Assembly: GCA_963720695.1 (NCBI GenBank) | Contig: CAVRGG010000004.1 | Span: forward strand, 558,001-622,000 | DNA length: 64,000 bases | DNA from: UBA668 sp963720695 | GTDB taxonomy: Bacteria > Actinomycetota > Acidimicrobiia > Acidimicrobiales > Ilumatobacteraceae | Direction of reading: 5' to 3' | In this document: piece by piece, positions 52,642-60,495 of the stretch | Numbering within the stretch: the stretch's first letter is position 1 | How the letters are laid out: every line of letters starts with the position of its first letter | The notes under the pieces: model-generated | Databases searched by the model: none | Seen by the model: the letters and a program-made list of their open reading frames with translations, nothing else | Told to the model about the DNA's origin: nothing | Translations under genes and position numbers: made by a program

Positions 52642-53536
52642 ATGTCGTCATCATCGTCCGTGACCGTGCTCGATGGAGGAATGGGCCGCGAACTCCTTCG
52701 GATCGGGGCGCCCTTCCGTCAACCGGAGTGGTCGGCGCTCGCTCTCACCGACGGACCCGAGCGGGTGGTCGAAGCTCACCGCAACTTCATCGAGTCAGGC
52801 GCGGAGGTGATCACCACCAACAGCTACGCAGTGGTGCCGTTCCACATCGGCGAGGAACGGTTCGCCGCCGAGGCGACGGCGCTGGCGGACGTCGCCGGCA
52901 GGATGGCTCGCGTCGCCGCGGATGCGGCACCGCGACCGATTCGTGTCGCCGGGTCCCTCCCGCCACTCTTCGGCTCCTATCAGCCTGAGCTGTTCGACGC
53001 CGCTCGGGCACCCGAACTGATCGACCCGCTGGTCGCCGGCCTCGCCGAGCACGTCGATGTCTGGCTGGGTGAGACACTCGGTTCGATCGTCGAGGCGACG
53101 ACGGTACGAGCGGCGCTGGAGCGCGCCGGGTCGACGCTGCCGCTGTGGATCTCCTACACACTCGACGACCACCGGGACGGGGTGCTGCGCTCGGGTGAGC
53201 GAGTCGTCGACGCCGTCACGGCCGCGATCGACCTGGGCGCCTCGGTGGTCGCGTTCAACTGTTCGCAGGCGGAGACCATCACCAGTGCGATTCGCGTCGC
53301 CGCCCGACGCGGTGGTGCCGAGTTCGGCGGCTATGCGAACCGGTTCTCCGAGTCACACAGCGAAGGCGGTCAGGCGAACGCCCAACTGGCCCGCTTCCGC
53401 GACGACCTCGATCCCGACGAGTACTGCGAGTTCGTCGCGCGGCTGGCTCGACGACGGTGCAACGATCGTGGGTGGCTGCTGTGGCATGGAGCCGGCGCAC
53501 ATCGCCCGCATCGCGGCGTTGGTCGCCTCCCGCTGA
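52642..53536 (+). CDS. mmuM: Homocysteine S-methyltransferase, one frameshift
   Basis: This enzyme moves a methyl group (for example from S-methylmethionine) to homocysteine. Landmarks are 'VTVLDGGMGRELLRIGAPF', 'EVITTNSYAVVPFHIGEERF' and the zinc Cys in 'VVAFNCSQAETITSA'. The second zinc motif, 'ATIVGGCCGMEPAHI', appears only in the next frame: the first frame turns into 'LARRRCNDRG' near 53,440. Length is 1 modulo 3; removing one base in 'GCGCGGCTGGCTC' restores 'ARWLDDGATIVGGCCG'. I treat the shift as an indel error. Gene symbol by family. Confidence 0.82.
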
Positions 53537-53539
53537 CGC

Positions 53540-53896
53540 TCACCGGCGACGGCGCAGCTCCACGTCGGCCCAGATCGCCGACATGTCGACCACGTCGATC
53601 TTCAGGTGACGATGCCCGAACTTCATCGTCCCGAGAAAGGTCTCTGCTTCCGTGCGCGCCATCGCCGCTGCGGACCCGGCAGGGTCGTCGCCACCGACAC
53701 GAAGCTCGTAGCGGAGGTTGAAGAAGTCGATGCGCGCGTCGTAGGTGAAGGTGCCTTCGGCCGTGTAGCCGGACTTGAAGATGTCGTGCTCAGCCTGCGC
53801 GCCGACGAGGTACCGGCGCGCTTGGTCGCTGAGCTCGTGGAACTGGCCGCGCACGGTCACCCGGAAGACGCGCTGTTGCTCGTCGGTGGCGCTCAT
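53540..53896 (-). CDS. DUF6204-like protein
   Basis: The 118-residue protein resembles the actinobacterial DUF6204 family of unknown function: 'VFRVTVRGQFHELSDQARRY', 'LVGAQAEHDIFKSGYTAEGT' and 'RTEAETFLGTMKFGHRHLKI'. It has no signal peptide or metal motif. The ATG at 53896 shares ATGA with the stop of the upstream lipoprotein; an ATG five codons earlier is possible. It probably works with that lipoprotein, but no role is known. Confidence 0.68.
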   Translation of the reverse strand: MSATDEQQRVFRVTVRGQFHELSDQARRYLVGAQAEHDIFKSGYTAEGTFTYDARIDFFNLRYELRVGGDDPAGSAAAMARTEAETFLGTMKFGHRHLKIDVVDMSAIWADVELRRRR

Positions 53897-54678
53897 CCGT
53901 GCTCCGGACATCTCGAGATGTCGGGCGTGCCGAACCGGCTCGGGCACAGCGCGGGATGGATCGGCGAGAACTTGCCGAGCCGGTTCTCGAACCCGGGAAC
54001 CGGCCAGGCATGGAGCATCCACAGATCGCCGCCGGCGAGGTAGGTGCCCGCGCACGACTGTGGCCCTGTGGCCTCCTCGCGATCGACCCACCCGTTCACC
54101 ACGCAGAGCCCGGTGTGCTGATGCCAGTGATCGTTCGGTCCGGCGAATCCCTCGGGCTCGGCGGGTGACTGCACCCAGTACGAGTAGCCGACGAGGCGGG
54201 CCGGTGTCGCTCGCTCGTCGAACAGGAGCATCGAGGGGTGCGCCGGATCGAAGGGCTTGGCGATCTGCGACCACAGCACCCAGTGCGTGCCGACGCCCGG
54301 GCTGGGCACGGCCGCACGGACGTAGCCGAGCGCGGTCGCCTTCGCGATCGAGTCGAAGTTGGGCACCGACGCCACCGCCTCGACCCACTGATTGGCGAAC
54401 GTGGCCGCGTCGCCGGTGAACAGCGGCACCTCCACCGTCTTCCCCGGAGTCGAGTGACCGTGCGAATGCTCGGAGTGCGGCGTGTCGGCTCCGCTCTGGC
54501 CGAGTTCCACGATGGCCTGTTCCTCGGAAGGGCGGATGCGCGTCGGATCGGTGGGTGTGAGCGCACCGATGCGAACGGCCACCGGCTGAGTCGTCGGGCT
54601 GGTGTGCCCCGAGGCGCCGCACGCGGCGAGCGTCCAGAGGCACAACGCACCGGTGGTCATCGCGACCCGGATTCGCAT
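53893..54678 (-). CDS. Predicted lipoprotein with His-rich segment
   Basis: About 261 residues. The start 'MRIRVAMTTGALCLWTLAAC' ends in a lipobox. The first ~60 mature residues include 'HSEHSHGHS', a His-rich stretch that could bind metal. The rest ('FANQWVEAVASVPNFDSIAK' ... 'PNDHWHQHTGLCVVNGW' ... 'LWMLHAWPVPGFENRLG') is a domain I do not recognise, with conserved Trp, His and Cys. I prefer ATG 54678 over GTG 54684, as -10 TACTGT lies 6 nt upstream of it. The next gene overlaps by 4 nt. Confidence 0.72.
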   Translation of the reverse strand: MRIRVAMTTGALCLWTLAACGASGHTSPTTQPVAVRIGALTPTDPTRIRPSEEQAIVELGQSGADTPHSEHSHGHSTPGKTVEVPLFTGDAATFANQWVEAVASVPNFDSIAKATALGYVRAAVPSPGVGTHWVLWSQIAKPFDPAHPSMLLFDERATPARLVGYSYWVQSPAEPEGFAGPNDHWHQHTGLCVVNGWVDREEATGPQSCAGTYLAGGDLWMLHAWPVPGFENRLGKFSPIHPALCPSRFGTPDISRCPEHG

Positions 54679-54684
54679 CGCCAC

Positions 54685-54690
54685 ACAGTA
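54685..54690 (-). promoter_or_regulatory. Leaderless -10 (TACTGT) of the His-rich lipoprotein gene
   Basis: TACTGT on the minus strand ends 6 nt before the ATG at 54678. Confidence 0.4.
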
Positions 54691-54766
54691 ATCACCCCTC
54701 GGGCGTCCCGAGTCGCGGCTCAGGTTTCAGGGCCCATGACCGCCAGCAGCATGAACGCAACGCCGG

Positions 54767-54810
54767 CCCACCCCGTCCCCACCCCGTCCCCACCCCGTCC
54801 CCACCCCGTC
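54767..54810. repeat. Tandem repeat, four perfect 11-bp units CCCACCCCGTC
   Basis: Four identical 11-bp copies lie in the divergent gap between the lipoprotein and aspartate racemase genes and run into a C-rich tract to ~54,860. No frame of either strand gives a convincing gene. The number of copies may vary between strains. Confidence 0.85.
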
Positions 54811-54881
54811 GCCCAGCCCTCCCCCACCCCCTTCCGACCCCCTTCCCACCCTCTTCCCTCCAGCGGCTCACGTCATCCGCC

Positions 54882-54900
54882 GAGGCAGGAAATCTGCCTC
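54882..54900. promoter_or_regulatory. Inverted repeat GAGGCAG-N5-CTGCCTC upstream of the racemase promoter
   Basis: Two perfect 7-bp arms flank GAAAT, ending 26 nt before the -10 at 54927. The position, just upstream of the expected -35, suits an operator; no regulator is known. Confidence 0.4.
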
Positions 54901-54926
54901 CAGCAATGTCGTGAACCGGCGAAACA

Positions 54927-54932
54927 TAGGAT
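54927..54932 (+). promoter_or_regulatory. Leaderless -10 (TAGGAT) of the racemase gene
   Basis: TAGGAT ends 6 nt before GTG 54939. Confidence 0.42.
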
Positions 54933-54938
54933 CGGCGC

Positions 54939-55631
54939 GTGAGACGTGTGGGGCTGCTGGCGGGGATGTCGTGGGAATCGTCGATCGAGTACGAACGGAT
55001 CATCAACCGTGAGGTGCAGCGCCGCGTCGGCGGGGTGGCATCCGCCGACCTCATCGTCCGCTCGTTCAACTTCGCCGACATCGAGGCATTGCAGGCATCG
55101 GGCCGGTGGGACGACGCGGGTCGGATGCTGGCCGAGGCGGCCACCTATCTCGAAGTCGGTGGTGCGGAAGCGATCGTGCTCTGCACCAACACGATGCATT
55201 CGGTCGCACCGGCGATCGAGGCGGCGATCACCGTGCCACTGCTCCACATCGCCGACGCCACGGCCGACGCCGTTCGAGCGACAGGCATCGAGCGGGTCGC
55301 GCTCCTCGGGACCCGCTACACGATGGAGCAACCGTTCTACGCGGGTCGTCTCCGTGACCGGCACCACCTCGACGTGATGATCCCCTCCGCCGCCGAGCGG
55401 ACGCTCATCCACGACGTGATCTACGAGGAGCTCGTCCGCGGGATCGTCCGCGAGGAGTCCAAGGCCGAGTACGTGCGCATCGTCGACCGACTCGTCGAGG
55501 AGGGCGCGCAGGGCGTCATCGCCGGCTGCACCGAGATCGAACTGCTGCTGGACCAGGCCGACATCGCCGTGCCGCTGTTCCCCACGGCGCGGCTCCACGC
55601 ACTCGCCGCGGTCGACTTCGCTCTCGGGTGA
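54939..55631 (+). CDS. Aspartate/glutamate racemase family protein
   Basis: The 230-residue PLP-independent racemase interconverts L- and D-amino acids, probably aspartate. The start is 'RVGLLAGMSWESSIEYERII'. The two catalytic Cys lie in 'AIVLCTNTMHSVAPAI' and 'VIAGCTEIELLLDQADI', as in the family, and 'IERVALLGTRYTMEQPFYAG' matches aspartate racemases such as YgeA. D-aspartate could feed peptidoglycan cross-links in actinobacteria. The GTG at 54939 has -10 TAGGAT 6 nt before. Confidence 0.88.
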   Translation: MRRVGLLAGMSWESSIEYERIINREVQRRVGGVASADLIVRSFNFADIEALQASGRWDDAGRMLAEAATYLEVGGAEAIVLCTNTMHSVAPAIEAAITVPLLHIADATADAVRATGIERVALLGTRYTMEQPFYAGRLRDRHHLDVMIPSAAERTLIHDVIYEELVRGIVREESKAEYVRIVDRLVEEGAQGVIAGCTEIELLLDQADIAVPLFPTARLHALAAVDFALG

Positions 55632-55683
55632 GGACCGTCACCTCGTTTCCCCGTCGCATCTGGTCAGGGATCGTTGCGGCATC

Positions 55684-55732
55684 CGGGAAGATTCCTGTCC
55701 AGAACGTGGCTCGGGACGATTCCTGCCCAGAA
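55684..55732. repeat. Two direct 21-bp repeats, 28-bp period
   Basis: CGGGAAGATTCCTGTCCAGA and CGGGACGATTCCTGCCCAGA, each followed by A, start at 55684 and 55712 and differ at two positions. They lie between the convergent racemase and YbaK genes. They may be a dispersed genome repeat or a remnant; I see no protein in them. Confidence 0.6.
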
Positions 55733-55741
55733 GCCGATACC

Positions 55742-56221
55742 TCAGCCGCGCTTCAGGTCGGTGACCAGACCCTCGCTGGCCTCGACCAACTTGTGGGGCT
55801 CGATGCCGAACACGTCGTGCCAGGTGCCGGCGGCGGCCCACACCTCGTCGTACTGCAGCAGGTCGGGGTCGATGAAGACGCGCAGGTGCGTGGTGTGGCC
55901 GAACGGCGGCACGCCACCGATCGGGAAGCCGGTGGCGGCTCGCACCGCGTCGGCATCGACCCGGGCGCACGTGGCGCCGCCGGCCGCGTGGGCGAGCTTC
56001 GACTCGTCGAGTTGGTTGGCGCCGCTGACATAGGCCAGCACCAGCTCGCCGTCGACGCCGAAGATGAGACTCTTCACGATCTGACCGACCTGCACGCCGA
56101 TCGCGTTCGCAGCATCGACGGCCGTCTTGGCACCCTCGGGGAAACGACGCGGCTGGATCTCGAGCCCGCGGGCGCGGCCGGCCTCGATCACTCGGGTGAC
56201 GTTGGGATGCACGTCGCTCAT
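55742..56221 (-). CDS. YbaK/EbsC family Cys-tRNA(Pro)/aminoacyl-tRNA deacylase-like
   Basis: The 159-residue protein resembles YbaK/EbsC, which remove wrongly attached amino acids from tRNA. It has 'IGVQVGQIVKSLIFGVDGEL' with the conserved Lys, 'LAYVSGANQLDESKLAHAAG' and the glycine loop 'ATGFPIGGVPPFGHTTHLRV', all features of the deacylase fold. The exact tRNA is not certain; close actinobacterial homologues are annotated as YbaK. The start at 56221 shares ATGA with the stop of the upstream pterin dehydratase gene. Confidence 0.87.
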   Translation of the reverse strand: MSDVHPNVTRVIEAGRARGLEIQPRRFPEGAKTAVDAANAIGVQVGQIVKSLIFGVDGELVLAYVSGANQLDESKLAHAAGGATCARVDADAVRAATGFPIGGVPPFGHTTHLRVFIDPDLLQYDEVWAAAGTWHDVFGIEPHKLVEASEGLVTDLKRG

Positions 56222-56481
56222 CCGGCGATCACTCCGTCGATCCGGGCCGCGAGCCGACGGTCGAGGTCGGTGACGGTGCTGCCCTCGCTGTGGGTGGTGA
56301 GCACCAGGGTGACCTTGTTCCACGAGATGCTCATGTCGGGATGGTGATCCATCTCCTCGGCGAGGGCCGCGACCCTTGTGAGGAACGCGAACGCCTCGGC
56401 GAAATCGGTGAACGTCGCGTCCAAGCGCAGCGCTCCGGGAGTCTCCTGCCAGCTCATGCCTGCAGCCTGCCACACCGTCAT
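56218..56481 (-). CDS. 4a-hydroxytetrahydrobiopterin dehydratase (PCD/DCoH family)
   Basis: The 87-residue protein dehydrates the 4a-carbinolamine form of pterin cofactors or acts as a relative. The family motif 'EEMDHHPDMSISWNKVTLVL' is present, with 'THSEGSTVTDLDRRLAARID' at the end. I chose ATG 56481, with GGGGGAG 8 nt upstream, over ATG 56457, which has no Shine-Dalgarno. It overlaps ybaK by ATGA. Its 5' end faces the P-type ATPase leader, whose -35 starts 2 nt past the ATG. Confidence 0.87.
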   Translation of the reverse strand: MTVWQAAGMSWQETPGALRLDATFTDFAEAFAFLTRVAALAEEMDHHPDMSISWNKVTLVLTTHSEGSTVTDLDRRLAARIDGVIAG

Positions 56482-56482
56482 G

Positions 56483-56511
56483 TTGGGCGCTCCCCCGCCA
56501 TCCGGTACGGT
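56483..56511 (+). promoter_or_regulatory. Promoter of the P-type ATPase leader (TTGGGC-N17-TACGGT)
   Basis: TTGGGC at 56483-56488 and TACGGT at 56506-56511 are 17 bp apart. Start of transcription is expected at ~56517-56519, right at the first base pair of the riboswitch. A palindrome CCCGCCA/TGGCGGG (56494-56517) spans the spacer and might be an operator. Confidence 0.5.
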
Positions 56512-56516
56512 GGCGG

Positions 56517-56638
56517 GTGAAGGGGAGTATCCCTCCGCACCAGTGTCGTCATCACGGTCCTCGTACCCGGCGCTGGTGGGCCGACCGGCCGGGAAAGACC
56601 TTCGGCAGACGTTCGTCGTTGACCGAAGGAGTCGATCC
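56517..56638 (+). ncRNA. yybP-ykoY (manganese) riboswitch with Shine-Dalgarno switch
   Basis: The leader has the core of the yybP-ykoY class: GGGGAGTA (56522-56529) after 5' P1 strand GAAGG (56519-56523), a mid GTCATCACGG, then stem CCCGGC (56566-56571)/GCCGGG (56588-56593) followed by AAAGA and the 3' P1 strand CCTTC (56599-56603). CCTTCGG (56599-56605) is also perfectly complementary to CCGAAGG (56623-56629), which overlaps the Shine-Dalgarno AAGGAG. Metal-stabilised P1 would free the Shine-Dalgarno, so this predicts a translational ON switch for the P-type ATPase. Family members sense Mn2+. Confidence 0.85.
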
Positions 56639-59455
56639 GTGCCCGTTCCCCCCTCAGAACCCCATCGCCTGCAGCCCACCGAGGTGGCAGCGATGCTCGA
56701 TGTCGACCCCACCGTCGGCCTCTCGTCGACCGAGGTCGCGCGCCGACGGGCCGAACACGGGCCCAACGAACTGAGTGCACCGGCGCCGGTGCCCACCTGG
56801 CGACGGTTCGCAGCCCAGTTCCGAGACACACTCATCCTGATCCTGCTCGGCGCGGCCGTGGTCGCCTTCGCGGTCTCCGGCGAGCTGAAGACACCGCTGA
56901 TCGTCATCGTGGTCGTGCTGTTCAACGCGATCATCGGCGTCGCTCAGGAGCACCGCGCGGAACAGTCGCTGGCAGCGCTCCGCAACATGCTCGTGACCCA
57001 CGCGCGTGTCCGCCGTGATGGCGGACTGCAGAACGTGGCCACCGCGGACCTCGTGCCCGGCGACATCGTCGCCGTGGAGGCCGGCGACCGGATCCCTGCC
57101 GACGGCCGTCTTCTCGTCGCCTCCAATCTCGAGATCGACGAGGCGACCCTCACCGGCGAGAGCAGCCCCGTGGAGAAGTCGACGGAGGCGACCGACCGCG
57201 ACGGCGTGGCACTGGGCGACCGAGTCGGCACCGCGCACATGAACACCACCGTCACGCGCGGGCGCGCCGAGCTGGTGGTGACGGCGACCGGCATGGACAC
57301 AGAGATCGGCCACATCGCCGGGCTGCTCCGATCCACCGACCAGGAGCGCACGCCGCTCCAACACCAACTCGACGGCCTCGCCCACAGCCTCGCTCTCCTG
57401 GCGGGAGCCATCGTCGTCGCCGTGTTCGTGATCGGTCTCGTCCGGGGTGAGGCCGTGGGTGACCTCCTGCTCACCGCGGTCGCCCTCGCCGTGGCCGCCA
57501 TTCCCGAGGGCCTGCCGGCGGTCACGGCCGTCACACTTGCGCTCGGCGTCGCGTCGATGGCCCGGCAGCACGCCATCGTCAAGCGACTGGCGTCCGTGGA
57601 GACGCTGGGATGCACGAGCGTCATCTGCAGCGACAAGACGGGCACCCTCACGCTCAACGAGATGACGGCCGTCGAACTCGTGGTCCAACTCCGCCCGCAT
57701 CTCGTGACGGGCACCGGCTACGGACCCGAGGGCACCATCGAGCTCGTCGAGGACGACCGGCCCAACTCGCTCGACGCAGCACTGACGGCCATGGCCTTGT
57801 GCAACGATTCCGACGTTCGTGCCGTCGACGACGGATGGGACCTCGTCGGCGACCCGACGGAGGGGGCGCTGGTGGTGCTGGCCGGGAAAGGGGGCCTCGA
57901 TGTGGCGGCGGTGCGCGCCGAGTCACCCCGCCTCGCCGAGGTGCCCTTCGATTCGGCCGACAAGTTCATGGCGACGGCACACGAGAGCGTGCGCGACTCG
58001 GGCGAACGCCATGTCCGGATCCTCGTGAAGGGCGCTCCCGATGTCCTGTTCGCCCGCTCGACGCTGGCCATCGGCCTCGAGGGCGCTGCGGAGCCGATGG
58101 CGCTGCACCGCGATGCCTTGCTCGCCCACAACCAACGGCTCGGCGAACAGGGTCTCCGCGTGCTCGCCGTGGCCCAACGAGAGATCGAGCTGGATGCCTG
58201 GAGCGAGTTCGTCGACACCGAGGGCGACCCACGTGAACTCGTCACCGATCTCACCCTGCTGGCGCTGGCCGCCATCGTCGACCCGCCGCGCGACGAGGCC
58301 CGAGACGCCATCGCCACCGCCCACCGCGCCGGCATCGAGGTGAAGATGATCACCGGCGACCACGCGGCCACCGCCGCCGCGATCGGTGCCGACCTCGGGC
58401 TCCGCGGGACCGCGATCACGGGCGCCGACCTCGACGCGATGGACGACGACGAGCTCGCCGAACGGATCGGCGGCATCGGCGTGTTCGCGAGGGTCGCACC
58501 CGAGCACAAGCTGCGACTGATCACTGCTCTGCAGCGACGAGGCGATGTGGTCGCGATGACGGGCGACGGCGTCAACGACGCTCCGGCGCTGAAGAAGGCC
58601 GACATGGGCATCGCCATGGGCATCACCGGCACCGAGGTCAGCAAAGAGGCTGCGACCATGGTTCTCACCGACGACAACTTCTCGACGATCGTCACAGCCG
58701 TGGCCCTGGGCCGAAACATCTACGCGAACATCGTGAAGTTCGTCCGGTTCCAGCTGAGCACGACGCTCGGGTTCGCGGTCCTGTTCCTGTTGGCGGCTGC
58801 GTTCGACATCGCCGGCGGCAAGCCCTTCACGGCCGTCGCGATCCTGTGGGTCAACATCATCATGGACGGGCCGCCGGCGATGGCGCTCGGCGTCGATCCC
58901 GCCGACGGCGACGTCATGCAGCACGACCCTCGCCCCCGCGAGGAGCGCATCCTCACCAGAAGCCGGTGGTTCGCGGTGGGACTCTCAGCGACCGTGATGG
59001 CACTGGGCACGCTGGCGATGCTGGCGTGGGCCGACGGCGGAGCTGTCCGCGCCGGTACTCCGACGGTCGCGGGAACGATGGCCTTCAACACGTTCGTGTT
59101 GTTCCAGTTCTTCAACATCCTCAACGCCCGTCACGACACCCACACCGTGTTCCGGCGCGGCACCCTCGCCAACCGGTGGTTGTGGGCTTCATTGGCCACC
59201 GTCGTCACCCTGCAGTTGGCCGTGACGCACATCGGACCGATGCAGCGCCTCTTCGACGCCACCTCCATCACCGGCGTGCAGTGGCTGTGGTGCGTGGCCG
59301 TCGCCAGTCTCGTGTTGTGGGCGGAGGAACTCCGCAAGGCGATCGTGCGCCTCAGGCTCCGTCAGAGCGCGAAGAGGTCGTCGTACGACCCGCCCGCCGC
59401 CGCGGTGTCGCCGGTCTCGTCGGTCTCGTCGGTGTCGCCGGTGAACGCCTCGTAG
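56639..59455 (+). CDS. Cation-transporting P-type ATPase (P2A-like), predicted Mn2+/Ca2+ exporter
   Basis: The 938-residue pump has the N-terminal cation ATPase domain, 'LEIDEATLTGESSPVEKS' (actuator), 'PEGLPAVTAVTLALGVASMA' in M4, the phosphorylation motif 'SVICSDKTGTLTLNEM', and 'AMTGDGVNDAPALKKADMGI'. It matches P2A Ca2+/Mn2+ pumps. The GTG at 56639 follows AAGGAG by 7 nt. The yybP-ykoY leader makes Mn2+ the most likely cargo. Its last ~30 residues ('VSSVSSVSPVNAS') overlap the 3' end of the second sufC by 94 nt on the other strand; the pump fold probably ends before that. Confidence 0.9.
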   Translation: MPVPPSEPHRLQPTEVAAMLDVDPTVGLSSTEVARRRAEHGPNELSAPAPVPTWRRFAAQFRDTLILILLGAAVVAFAVSGELKTPLIVIVVVLFNAIIGVAQEHRAEQSLAALRNMLVTHARVRRDGGLQNVATADLVPGDIVAVEAGDRIPADGRLLVASNLEIDEATLTGESSPVEKSTEATDRDGVALGDRVGTAHMNTTVTRGRAELVVTATGMDTEIGHIAGLLRSTDQERTPLQHQLDGLAHSLALLAGAIVVAVFVIGLVRGEAVGDLLLTAVALAVAAIPEGLPAVTAVTLALGVASMARQHAIVKRLASVETLGCTSVICSDKTGTLTLNEMTAVELVVQLRPHLVTGTGYGPEGTIELVEDDRPNSLDAALTAMALCNDSDVRAVDDGWDLVGDPTEGALVVLAGKGGLDVAAVRAESPRLAEVPFDSADKFMATAHESVRDSGERHVRILVKGAPDVLFARSTLAIGLEGAAEPMALHRDALLAHNQRLGEQGLRVLAVAQREIELDAWSEFVDTEGDPRELVTDLTLLALAAIVDPPRDEARDAIATAHRAGIEVKMITGDHAATAAAIGADLGLRGTAITGADLDAMDDDELAERIGGIGVFARVAPEHKLRLITALQRRGDVVAMTGDGVNDAPALKKADMGIAMGITGTEVSKEAATMVLTDDNFSTIVTAVALGRNIYANIVKFVRFQLSTTLGFAVLFLLAAAFDIAGGKPFTAVAILWVNIIMDGPPAMALGVDPADGDVMQHDPRPREERILTRSRWFAVGLSATVMALGTLAMLAWADGGAVRAGTPTVAGTMAFNTFVLFQFFNILNARHDTHTVFRRGTLANRWLWASLATVVTLQLAVTHIGPMQRLFDATSITGVQWLWCVAVASLVLWAEELRKAIVRLRLRQSAKRSSYDPPAAAVSPVSSVSSVSPVNAS

Positions 59456-60163
59456 CCGTCGATCTCGAGTTGGTCGGCCAACTCCGGCCCGCCGGACGGC
59501 GACGATGCGGCCCTTGACCAGGATGTGCACCCGATCCGGGTGCAGCTCGGCGAGCAGGCGGTTGTAGTGCGTGATCGCCAGCACGCCGAGGTTGCTGTCG
59601 TGCGTGGCCGCCTCGACGCGGCGTGCGCAGTCGCGCAGCGCATCGATGTCGAGACCGGAGTCGAGCTCGTCGAGGATGGCGAACTTCGGCTCGAGCAGCG
59701 CGAGCTGCACCGTCTCGTTGCGCTTCTTCTCGCCGCCCGAGAGGTCGACGTTCAGCGAACGGTCGAGCAGGGCGAGCGGGAAGCTGATCCGTTCGGCTTC
59801 GGCCACGACCGCGTCGTGCAGACCATCGGTGCTGCGACCCCGCGCGGTGTACGCCTCGGCGAGCATCTCGGTGAGCCCGACGCCGGGAACTTCGCTCGGG
59901 TACTGCAGGACCAGGTGGACACCGGCCTGTGCTCGCTGCCACGTGGGCATGGCCAACAGGTCGACGCCGTCGAGCAGGACCTCTCCGGCCTGCACCTCGT
60001 AGCCGGGCTTGCCCATCACCACGGCGGACAGGGTGCTCTTGCCGGCCCCGTTGGGCCCCATCACGGCGTGCACTTCGCCCGAACGAACCACCAGGTCGAT
60101 GCCGTTGAGGATCTGCTTGCCGGCCACCGAGGCGACCAGGCCCTTGATCTCGAGGGTGCTCAC
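59362..60163 (-). CDS. sufC: SufC ATPase (second copy), one frameshift
   Basis: A ~266-residue SufC. It has 'HAVMGPNGAGKSTLSAVVMG', 'LVLQYPSEVPGVGLTEM', 'DLSGGEKKRNETVQLALLEP' and 'FAILDELDSGLDIDALRDCA'. The frame breaks near 59,498: 'VKGRIVA' should continue 'SGGPELADQLEIDGYEAFTG'. Length is 1 modulo 3, so one extra base, probably a sequencing error. A low-complexity acidic tail ('DTDETDETGDT') ends 'GGSYDDLFAL'. It pairs with sufD and sufB. The other copy, with sufS-sufU, differs in sequence. GTG 60163 overlaps the Rieske stop (GTGA). Confidence 0.85.
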
Positions 60164-60495
60164 GAGGTTGCTCCGTTCGTGACGAGTTCGATGTGGATGT
60201 GGACGGCACCGTCGACCACCGAAGCGACGTACACCGGCACCGGTTGGGTCGCCGGGAGCGTCGTCGGCTCGCCGGTGAGGAGACTGAAGGTGCTGCCGTG
60301 CTTCCAGCACTCGAGCTCCTTCTCGTCGCACCAGACATCTCCCTCGCTGAGCGAGACGTCGGCATGGCTGCAGGTGTCGCCGATGGCGTAGACGTCGTCG
60401 CCGATGCGGACCACGGCGACCGGACGGCCGTCGACCACGAAGCGGGTGGCGCTGCCCGGAGCGAGATCGTCGAGTTGGCAGACGGCGGTGCTCAT
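60160..60495 (-). CDS. Rieske-type [2Fe-2S] protein in the SUF operon
   Basis: The 111-residue protein carries the Rieske motif 'DTCSHADVSLSEGDVWC' and 'ELECWKHGSTF', that is Cys-x-His and Cys-x2-His spaced like NirD and dioxygenase ferredoxins. It starts 'VCQLDDLAPGSATRFVVDGR'. ATGA overlaps with sufD and GTGA overlaps with sufC2 show that it is part of the SUF transcription unit. In related actinobacteria such proteins sit in the suf operon; they may deliver electrons for cluster assembly. Confidence 0.92.
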   Translation of the reverse strand: MSTAVCQLDDLAPGSATRFVVDGRPVAVVRIGDDVYAIGDTCSHADVSLSEGDVWCDEKELECWKHGSTFSLLTGEPTTLPATQPVPVYVASVVDGAVHIHIELVTNGATS

